64,000 nt of DNA, taken from positions 186,001 to 250,000 of the forward strand of contig NZ_SPNT01000004.1 in NCBI RefSeq assembly GCF_004959855.1. The letters run 5' to 3'. A program made the translations under genes and the position numbers. This document shows, one piece after another, positions 25,008-31,630 of the stretch. Source of the stretch: Nitratireductor sp. XY-223. Lineage in GTDB: Bacteria; Pseudomonadota; Alphaproteobacteria; Rhizobiales; Rhizobiaceae. The notes under the pieces are model-generated. The model was not told the DNA's origin, did no database searches, and saw only the letters and a list, made by a program, of their open reading frames with translations. Numbering within the stretch: the first letter of the stretch is position 1; every line of letters begins with the position of its first letter.

Positions 25008-27201
25008 TGATCCGACCTCCATCACGGTCTCTGCGGAAAATTCCCGCGAAAGCGGCTCTTGGTCTCCGCTTCAGGGAACTGCGTTCACCGACCTCCTGAA
25101 TGCGAACGAAGCTTTGTCCGATGAAGAAAAGGAGAGGCTCGTTCAGGAAACCATGTTGATCATGAGCGAATGCGTCGCCCCGAATCGGATGGACACAACT
25201 AATACAGGCCTCGTAATCGGCTATGTGCAAAGCGGTAAGACGCTGTCCTTTACAAGCTTGTCTGCGCTCGCACGTGACAATCAGTACCGCCTCGTCATCT
25301 TGCTGGCAGGAACAACTAATAACCTTGTCGAGCAGAGCTTTGATAGACTCAAGGGCGATCTCAGGGTTGCTAGCGCCCGAGAATGGAATCTGTTTACAAC
25401 CCAGCGAAAGGGGTTCCTGCAAAGCGAAGTCGAGCGGGTCAACACTGAGCTTGCCCGCTGGAGACGCGGCAGCCCACGTGCACGCACAATCCTGATCGTC
25501 TCCATGAAGCAGCACCAGCATCTTGATCATTTGGCAAGGCTCCTCGCAGAATCCGACTTTTCCGACGTACCGACCTTGATCATCGACGATGAGGGTGATC
25601 AGGCAGGCATTAACACCAAGGCCAAGCAGAACGACGAAAGCACGACCTATACGCGGATCAATGCTCTCCGCTCGCTTTTCCCGCAGCATAGCTACATCCT
25701 CTACACGGCCACGCCGCAAGCGCCTCTCTTAATCAGCCGTATCGACGCGCTCTCGCCGGACTTCGGGCGCGTGCTCACACCGGGAACGCATTATGTCGGC
25801 GGGCAAGAATTCTTCGTGGAGGGGCCGGACAAATACGTCAAACTGATCCCAATCAGTGATGTGCCGGATAAGGAAGAACCACCGGTCGAACCGCCGGAAA
25901 GTTTGCGAGCTGCGCTACGGGATTTCTTCATCGGCGTTGCCATTGGTTTGCTGGAGGACGAGTTCCAGAAAGGGCGCAACCGCTCCATGATGATACATCC
26001 CGCTGTCGCAAAGGACGAACATCTCATGTTCAAGCGCTGGGCGGAACAGATCAAGAAACACTGGGCAAGCATCCTGCAAAACACCACCCATCCCAATCAT
26101 GCGGAACTGCTCGATCAGTTCCGCGCTTCGGCGGACGGGCTGCTCGCAACCTACGAAACCGACCTCAGCTTTGATGATATCTCCCCCATTTTGTTTGAGG
26201 CCATGGAGGAAACGGCCGTAGAAGAGCTAAACACCCGCGAGAAAAACCGGATCACGCCTGTTGATTGGGCAGGCGAGTATAGCTGGATATTGGTAGGCGG
26301 CATTGGCCTTGATCGTGGATTCACGGTTGAAGGTCTCACGGTCAGCTACATGCCGCGGACCACAGGGGTCGGCAACGCAGATAACATTCAGCAAAGGGCA
26401 CGATTCTTCGGATACAAGAAACGCTATCTCGGCCTCTGCCGTATTTATCTTACCAGCGCTAATATCGACGCTTTTACTGGCTATGTAACGCATGAGGAAT
26501 CCATTCGCGGGTCGATCCGCCACCATCTGGATCAAGGTAAGACGCTCAAAGAATGGCGCAGATCATATCCGCTCGATCAGAGTTTAAAACCAACGCGATC
26601 ATCAGTCATCCTGCTTGAGATGTACCAATCCAAGGGGATTGGCGGCTGGATCACTCCCGACCACCCCTTCGATGACAGTGAAACGGTCGCTGACAATCGC
26701 GCGACAGCGCAGCGCATCCTCCAGGATTTTGATCTAGCGCCCTACGGCGAAGAGGGGTGGAGCGAAGAACAAATCGTCCCAAAATTTAGCAACAGGCTGT
26801 CTCTGGCTGAAATCATACCGCTGATCGGACAATTCCGGTATCGCTGGCCGGACGACAATCTGCAACATGGCGCGCTGATGCTCAGTCTCGAGCGCATGAT
26901 CGCCGATGATCCGTCCATGTTGTGCAGCTACTACGCTCTTTCTGGACCGTGGTCAGGCGTCAATTACAAACGATCCTTGACGGACAAGGTGCCGCCAAAA
27001 GTCCGGCAACTCTTTCAAGGCTCGAACGCCAAAACCAATTACCCCGGGGCGCGGGCACTGATCTCGGAAGAGACTGTTACTTTCCAACTCCATCGCTACG
27101 ATATCCAGACGGCGGATAAGAAACGTACTATGAAGGACGTGCCGATCCTTGCCGTTCATATCCCCGATCCTTTGATGGAGCGTGTATGGATCGAACGGTA
27201 G
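25000..27201 (+). CDS. Z1-domain protein, superfamily-II helicase-like ATPase
   Basis: 733 residues. Walker A is GYVQSGKT (74-81), Walker B IIDDEGD (194-200), motif III YTATPQAPL, and a C-terminal RecA-like lobe carries the Z1 signature (GGIGLDRGFTVEGLTVSYMPR...NIQQRARFFGYK). This signature holds a QxxRxxG arginine-finger motif analogous to SF2 motif VI. Z1 proteins occur almost only in defence cassettes with GHKL ATPases and DUF4420 nucleases, where they are thought to translocate on DNA. The start overlaps the preceding gene by eight bases and the DUF4420 gene begins six bases after the stop. Confidence 0.9.
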   Translation: MPNDPTSITVSAENSRESGSWSPLQGTAFTDLLNANEALSDEEKERLVQETMLIMSECVAPNRMDTTNTGLVIGYVQSGKTLSFTSLSALARDNQYRLVILLAGTTNNLVEQSFDRLKGDLRVASAREWNLFTTQRKGFLQSEVERVNTELARWRRGSPRARTILIVSMKQHQHLDHLARLLAESDFSDVPTLIIDDEGDQAGINTKAKQNDESTTYTRINALRSLFPQHSYILYTATPQAPLLISRIDALSPDFGRVLTPGTHYVGGQEFFVEGPDKYVKLIPISDVPDKEEPPVEPPESLRAALRDFFIGVAIGLLEDEFQKGRNRSMMIHPAVAKDEHLMFKRWAEQIKKHWASILQNTTHPNHAELLDQFRASADGLLATYETDLSFDDISPILFEAMEETAVEELNTREKNRITPVDWAGEYSWILVGGIGLDRGFTVEGLTVSYMPRTTGVGNADNIQQRARFFGYKKRYLGLCRIYLTSANIDAFTGYVTHEESIRGSIRHHLDQGKTLKEWRRSYPLDQSLKPTRSSVILLEMYQSKGIGGWITPDHPFDDSETVADNRATAQRILQDFDLAPYGEEGWSEEQIVPKFSNRLSLAEIIPLIGQFRYRWPDDNLQHGALMLSLERMIADDPSMLCSYYALSGPWSGVNYKRSLTDKVPPKVRQLFQGSNAKTNYPGARALISEETVTFQLHRYDIQTADKKRTMKDVPILAVHIPDPLMERVWIER

Positions 27202-27207
27202 CAGCGC

Positions 27208-28158
27208 ATGTTGTTTGATCTCTACGCCAATCTCTCGGAAACTATACCCAGCGATGACTCGGCGCTCTTTGGTGCATCTTTACCGTTGCAGCCGTCCTAT
27301 TGGCTAGCCATAGATAACAAGAGATATCCGGCGCTTTTGCTGCCTTCCCAAGACGACGATTTCCGCCCTGACATTGCACTCCGGTCCGTGGAAGCTTTGT
27401 TCTCACGGCAGTGCGCAATCGAAACAAACTCGGACTCGCGGCATAGTGGATGCTATTCGCTCATTCGATTGAAAGAGAATGATCCAGCGATCGTGCGATT
27501 GTTTCTCAAAATTCTTGAAGAACAATATTGCACATCTACCTCGCCAGAATCCAATGCTGAGATTGCAGCACGTATTCAGCGAGTTGCGGCGCTTTTCAGT
27601 CGTCTCGATGACAATACACGTGACCTGGTCGGTCTTTGGGGCGAACTTCATGTGATCGCTAGCAGTGCCGATATCACCGCTGCAGTTCGGTGTTGGAGCA
27701 CGAGGAAGAGCGCCAAGTTTGATTTCATCTCTGGCAAATTTGTTCTCGATGTGAAGACCACAACAAAGCCTGTGCCGCAGCACCGTTTTTCCATCGAACA
27801 ACTGCGGCCAACAGGGGCGTTCGATATCTACATCGCGTCCCTCTGCGTTATTGAAGTTCAGGGTGGGCAGACTGTTGGCAGTCTCATGGACAACATTGCA
27901 ACTCGAATCACTGATCAAGAATTGCGCAGCGGCTTTCTCACTCAATGTCTCTCAAAGGGTGGACGCGATCTCTACCAAAGCGATCTAGCCCTTCAAACCT
28001 ACCCCAATAACGCGCGGCCTACCGTGTTTCGGGCTGCAGACATTCCTGTCCCGACGGTATATTCTGGCGACCCGATAGAAAAAATTCGCTTTGACGTTGA
28101 CCTGTCCGACCTGCCGTCTTTGTCAGATCAGGAACGTACAGCGCTCATAATTTTTTAA
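27208..28158 (+). CDS. PD-(D/E)xK-fold nuclease, DUF4420 family
   Basis: 316 residues. The nuclease core is visible as Glu146 in GLWGELHVI, Asp172 in KFDFISGKF and Asp181-x-Lys183 in VLDVKTTTK, matching the E...D...DxK pattern of PD-(D/E)xK enzymes and of DUF4420. A C-terminal ~120 residues with no recognised motif may bind DNA or the Z1 partner. It is the last gene of the cassette and the probable effector that cuts unmodified DNA; the residues needed for catalysis all appear intact. Confidence 0.87.
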   Translation: MLFDLYANLSETIPSDDSALFGASLPLQPSYWLAIDNKRYPALLLPSQDDDFRPDIALRSVEALFSRQCAIETNSDSRHSGCYSLIRLKENDPAIVRLFLKILEEQYCTSTSPESNAEIAARIQRVAALFSRLDDNTRDLVGLWGELHVIASSADITAAVRCWSTRKSAKFDFISGKFVLDVKTTTKPVPQHRFSIEQLRPTGAFDIYIASLCVIEVQGGQTVGSLMDNIATRITDQELRSGFLTQCLSKGGRDLYQSDLALQTYPNNARPTVFRAADIPVPTVYSGDPIEKIRFDVDLSDLPSLSDQERTALIIF

Positions 28159-28419
28159 GGCAGAGGCAGGTCCGTAATTCATGGTGGACAAGGTTTCTAA
28201 TTGGTGCATTTTTGAGCGCTTGGAAGCGTGTTTCGAGATGTAGGCTGTAGGCATGCGTGCCCCGTTAACGCCATGATCAAAGCTGGCCGGAACAACGGGC
28301 AAGCGGAATTTTCTAGGCCTGCGCAGCGCGATAAACGATCCAGGTGTGGAATAATTCACGGTTTCCTCTGCAAACCCCGTGCTACCCTCCCCTCTCCACG
28401 CTAACCCCCGGAGGCGCCC

Positions 28420-29646
28420 ATGGCCGGCAGACGCATCGTGATCCTGTGCGACGGAACGTCCAACGAGATCGAGTCGGACAGGACGAATGTGCTCAGGCTC
28501 TACGGGGCGCTGGAGAAGGACGACGCGCAGCTGGTCTTCTACGATCCCGGCGTCGGCACCTTCGGGGCGGCGAATGCGTGGTCCTACACCTGGCGCAAGG
28601 CGCACGAGGTCTTCGGGCTCGCCACCGGCTGGGGGCTCGACCACAATGTCAAGGAGGCCTACCGGTTCCTCGCCGAGACGTATGACGAAGGCGCCAAGGC
28701 CTCGACGCGCGGGGGCAAGAAGACGCCGGCCCGGCCGGCGGACGAGATCTTCATCTTCGGCTTCTCGCGCGGCGCCTATACGGCGCGGGTGCTCGCCGGC
28801 TTCATCCACGCGGTCGGGCTGATTAGGCCGATCAACCTCAACCTCCTCGACTATGCCTATGCGGCCTACAAATCGGTGAGCGACAGGACCGAGAACGACG
28901 ACCGCGACGAGCGCGACCCGACGCTCAACCCCTTCGCCGAGGTGCGGCTCTTCGCGCGCATCCTGCAGCCGCGGCGCCCGGCGATCCGCTGCCTCGGGCT
29001 CTTCGACACGGTCGGCTCGGTGATCGAGCGCGGGCGCGGGCTGCCGCGGCTGAAGACCCACGCCTTCACCAAGACCAACAGAAGCGTCGAGGCGGTGCGC
29101 CATGCCGTCGCCATCGACGAGGTGCGCACCATGTTCCGGCCGCAGCTCTGGCCGGCGGGCGGCGAATACTGGGGCGGGCCGTTCAAGACGTCGAAGGTCA
29201 AGAAGCAGGACGTCAAGGAAGTGTGGTTCTCGGGCGTCCATGGCGATGTCGGCGGCGGCTATCCGGAAGCCGCGTCAAAGCTCGCCAAAATCCCGCTCGA
29301 CTGGATGATCAACGAGACCAGGGCGCTGGGGCTGAAATACAGGCCCGAGACGGTGAAGGATATCGTGCTCGGCAAGAACACGCAGAAGGACTACGTGAAG
29401 CCCGACCCGCTGGCCAAGCCGAACCAGTCCATGAACGCGGTCTGGAAGCTGCTGGAATATGTGCCGCGGCGGGTCTCGCCGTTCAAGCCGACCAAGCGGC
29501 CCGATTTCATGGGCTGGTACCTGCCGCAATCGGAACGGCGGATCATCCCCGATGGCGCTTCGATCCACAGCTCGGTCTTCAAGCGGCGCGGCAAGCCGAG
29601 CGACTACGACCAGCCGAACATTCCGGACGACCACGAGAAGGTCTAG
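28420..29646 (+). CDS. DUF2235 domain alpha/beta hydrolase
   Basis: 408 residues starting MAGRRIVILCDGTSNE, the characteristic N-terminus of DUF2235 proteins (DGTxN). The nucleophile elbow is FGFSRGAYTARVLAG (GxSxG), and the catalytic acid is probably in LGLFDTVGS. Another family motif is WFSGVHGDVGGGYPE, holding the histidine. The family contains Tle1-like phospholipases of type VI secretion and many uncharacterised cytosolic hydrolases. No T6SS genes or immunity gene are near, so a toxin role is unsupported. The GGAGG ribosome site sits 7 bases before the start. A 260-base gap without coding evidence separates it from the defence cassette. Confidence 0.87.
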   Translation: MAGRRIVILCDGTSNEIESDRTNVLRLYGALEKDDAQLVFYDPGVGTFGAANAWSYTWRKAHEVFGLATGWGLDHNVKEAYRFLAETYDEGAKASTRGGKKTPARPADEIFIFGFSRGAYTARVLAGFIHAVGLIRPINLNLLDYAYAAYKSVSDRTENDDRDERDPTLNPFAEVRLFARILQPRRPAIRCLGLFDTVGSVIERGRGLPRLKTHAFTKTNRSVEAVRHAVAIDEVRTMFRPQLWPAGGEYWGGPFKTSKVKKQDVKEVWFSGVHGDVGGGYPEAASKLAKIPLDWMINETRALGLKYRPETVKDIVLGKNTQKDYVKPDPLAKPNQSMNAVWKLLEYVPRRVSPFKPTKRPDFMGWYLPQSERRIIPDGASIHSSVFKRRGKPSDYDQPNIPDDHEKV

Positions 29647-29653
29647 AGCGGGC

Positions 29654-30058
29654 CTATTCCTGCGCTGCCGCGTAGTCTTCGTCCGATACCTGTTCCAGCC
29701 AGGTGACGTTGGAGCCGTCCAGCGCCTCGTGGATGGCGATATGGGCCATGGCGTTGCCGGCGGTGGCGCCGTGCCAGTGCTTCTCGCCGGGCGGGATCCA
29801 GACGGTGTCGCCCGGCAGGATCCTGACCGCCGCCTCGCCCTCCTTCTGGACAAGGCCCGCGCCGGAGACGACATAGAGCGTCTGGCCGAGCGGATGGGTG
29901 TGCCAGGCGGTGCGTGCCCCCGGCGCGAAACGCACCCGCAGCGCCGCCACCCGCGCCGGCGCGGCCGCCGAGACGATCGGGTCCGTCGTCACGTCGCCGG
30001 TGAAATAGTCTGCGCTGCCGCTGCCGCTCGGGCGGCTGCCCGCCTTGAAAATGTCCAT
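29654..30058 (-). CDS. Cupin-domain protein
   Basis: 134 residues from the ATG at 30058. The two cupin motifs are clear: ARTAWHTHPLGQTLYVVSG (metal-binding His, His and a Gln) and ILPGDTVWIPPGEKHWHGA. The family binds Fe, Mn or Zn in a small beta barrel; this subgroup resembles carboxymuconolactone-decarboxylase-associated and quercetinase-like cupins of unknown substrate. The stop is eight bases from the stop of the convergent DUF2235 gene. Confidence 0.88.
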   Translation of the reverse strand: MDIFKAGSRPSGSGSADYFTGDVTTDPIVSAAAPARVAALRVRFAPGARTAWHTHPLGQTLYVVSGAGLVQKEGEAAVRILPGDTVWIPPGEKHWHGATAGNAMAHIAIHEALDGSNVTWLEQVSDEDYAAAQE

Positions 30059-30118
30059 GTGAGCCTCGGTTTTTCCCTGACAGTGACGCAAGCCTACACA
30101 ATCTAGCTCGGAATTGCC

Positions 30119-30676
30119 CTACCCGCCCTTGCCGGCGCGGAAGATGAAGGGCAGGAGAAGGATCAGCGCCAGCGACAGCCACACGAGGATGAGCTTGGCG
30201 CTGGTGGCGGTGCTGGCGACACGGATCATGAAGGCGCTGACCTCGTCCGGCGCGGTCTCGAAGCGGGCGAGCTGGCGCAGGTGAATGGTGTTTTCCGTCC
30301 AGTCGGCGATCACGGCGAAGAGCACCGGCGCCAGGAAAGCGGCGCTGTAGGAACCGGCGCCGACGGTAAAGAGCATCACCAGCATCAAAAACGCCAGCGC
30401 GCCGCCGTAAAGCAGCGGAAAGACAAGGTCGAGCCTGAGCGACGCGCGCTCGGCTTGCAAGCCGCCTTGGGTGCCCGCAATCACCTGCCACACGGCCTTC
30501 GCCTCATCGGCGCCATAGGGGGCAAGGCGCATGTTGAGCGCCTCCTTGCCTGCCTGGCGCAGCGCCGTGTCGACCACCCGGTGGCCGGAGGCCGTGGACA
30601 TAAGGTAGACACCGCCGGCGAAGATCGCCGCCCAGAAACAGAGCGCCAGAACAGCCAGTCCGAAATTGTGGAACAT
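30119..30676 (-). CDS. Integral membrane protein of unknown function, coupled to PPK2
   Basis: 185 residues from the ATG at 30676, preceded by GAGGAGGAGG. Four membrane segments are visible: residues ~5-28 (FGLAVLALCFWAAIFAGGVYLM), ~85-108, ~112-125 and ~155-180. A polar loop with conserved-looking DWTENTIHLRQL lies between segments 3 and 4. I recognise no family. The ATG shares a base with the TAA of the polyphosphate kinase gene, so both are made together; a link to phosphate or nucleotide handling at the membrane is inferred from this alone. Confidence 0.75.
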   Translation of the reverse strand: MFHNFGLAVLALCFWAAIFAGGVYLMSTASGHRVVDTALRQAGKEALNMRLAPYGADEAKAVWQVIAGTQGGLQAERASLRLDLVFPLLYGGALAFLMLVMLFTVGAGSYSAAFLAPVLFAVIADWTENTIHLRQLARFETAPDEVSAFMIRVASTATSAKLILVWLSLALILLLPFIFRAGKGG

Positions 30677-31509
30677 TACCCCTCCTCCTCGGCCTTGTGG
30701 TATTTCTCGCGGATCGCGTCGATATCGACGCTCGGCGCCGGCGCCTTCAGGTCCATCGCGCGCATGGTTTCCAGGATGATCTTCGAGGCGGCGAGGTTGC
30801 GGAACCATTTGTGGTTCGACGGCAGCACGTACCAGCGTGCTTGCTTGGTCGAGCAGTTCGACAGCATCGCCTCGTAGGCCGCGACATAATCGTCCCAGAG
30901 CTCCCGCTCCGAATAGTCGGATTCGGAGATCTTCCAGCGGCGGGCCGGATCATCGAGGCGCTTCTTGAAGCGCGCGAGCTGTTCCTCCTTCGAGATGTAA
31001 AGGAAGAACTTGACGATCGTGACGCCGGCCTTCGTCAGGCCCTCTTCAAACGCGTTGATCGCGGCGTAGCGCATCTCCCAGACGTGTTTCGGCACCAGCT
31101 TGTGGACGCGCACGACGAGCACATCCTCGTAGTGCGAGCGGTTGAAGACGCCGACCTGGCCGAGGCCGGGCACCTTCTTGTGGATGCGCCATAAGAAATC
31201 ATGGGCAAGCTCCTCGTGCGAGGGCTGCTTGAAGCCGGTGACGGCGGTGCCCTGCGGGTTCATCGCCCGGATGACATGCCAGCACACACCGTCCTTGCCG
31301 GCGGCGTCGATGCCCTGCAGCACGATAAGCAGCGCGTGTTTCTTCTCAGCGTACAAGAGCTCCTGAAGCCCGGTGATCTCGGCGAGCGTCTCGCCGAGCT
31401 CGGGCATTGCCTTTTCGTGGCTCTCGTGACGACCGTGGAAACCGGGATCGATATCGGCGAGTTTCACTTTGCTGCCGGGCTTGATCATCAGTTCTTCACG
31501 ATAGTCCAT
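30676..31509 (-). CDS. Polyphosphate kinase 2 family protein (PPK2)
   Basis: 277 residues, single-domain PPK2. The Walker A motif is LQGIDAAGKDG, the lid region FNRSHYEDVLVVRVH holds the family arginine/histidine residues, and Walker B lies in KFFLYISKEEQLARF. WYVLPSNHKWFRNLA is the typical C-terminal motif. PPK2 enzymes transfer phosphate between polyphosphate and nucleoside mono- or diphosphates. The sequence style matches the polyphosphate:nucleotide phosphotransferase subgroup; whether AMP or ADP is the acceptor cannot be told. It is followed by a coupled membrane-protein gene and preceded by a tandem palindromic repeat. Confidence 0.9.
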   Translation of the reverse strand: MDYREELMIKPGSKVKLADIDPGFHGRHESHEKAMPELGETLAEITGLQELLYAEKKHALLIVLQGIDAAGKDGVCWHVIRAMNPQGTAVTGFKQPSHEELAHDFLWRIHKKVPGLGQVGVFNRSHYEDVLVVRVHKLVPKHVWEMRYAAINAFEEGLTKAGVTIVKFFLYISKEEQLARFKKRLDDPARRWKISESDYSERELWDDYVAAYEAMLSNCSTKQARWYVLPSNHKWFRNLAASKIILETMRAMDLKAPAPSVDIDAIREKYHKAEEEG

Positions 31510-31515
31510 CGCTCA

Positions 31516-31570
31516 TTTCCTTTTGCCGCTCGATTTGTCCGAAAACCGGTTTCCACTTTTCGGATCTCGC
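31516..31570. repeat. Palindromic intergenic repeat, copy 1 (rhizobial type)
   Basis: A 55-base unit containing the inverted arms TCCGAAAA (31538-31545) and TTTTCGGA (31557-31564). The core CCGAAAACCGGTTTCCAC resembles a palindrome dispersed between genes in many Hyphomicrobiales. It lies between the proton-ATPase and PPK2 genes. Confidence 0.75.
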
Positions 31571-31572
31571 TC

Positions 31573-31627
31573 TTTTCCTTTGCCGCTCGATTTATCCGAA
31601 AACCGGTTCCCACTTTTCGGATCTCGC
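31573..31627. repeat. Palindromic intergenic repeat, copy 2 (rhizobial type)
   Basis: A second copy 57 bases downstream, identical to the first except for a few bases, with arms at 31595-31602 and 31614-31621. It ends four bases before the stop codon of the proton ATPase, so the pair may act as that transcript's 3' hairpins. Confidence 0.75.
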
Positions 31628-31630
31628 GGA

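Larger units (their letters stand above)
22129..28158 (+). other. Predicted four-gene DNA-modification/anti-phage cassette (Dcm-like, MORC-like GHKL, Z1, DUF4420)
   Basis: Four genes on one strand overlap by 1 base, overlap by 8 bases, and then sit 6 bases apart, so they are one transcription and translation unit. They join a C5-cytosine methylase, a MORC/MutL-like GHKL ATPase, a Z1 superfamily-II ATPase and a PD-(D/E)xK nuclease. The combination was predicted by comparative genomics (Iyer, Abhiman and Aravind) as a restriction-modification-like system. Flanking genes are metabolic, and codon choice and GC are visibly lower within the block, consistent with horizontal transfer. The AIPR partner often found with it is absent here. 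Confidence 0.8.

Noticed and set aside
28159-28419. tRNA or attachment site at the right edge of the defence block
   Set aside because: No cloverleaf, anticodon arm or direct repeat matching the left edge could be found by eye.
31516-31627. Short CRISPR array or IS end
   Set aside because: Only two copies of a known palindrome type, no spacers or transposase.
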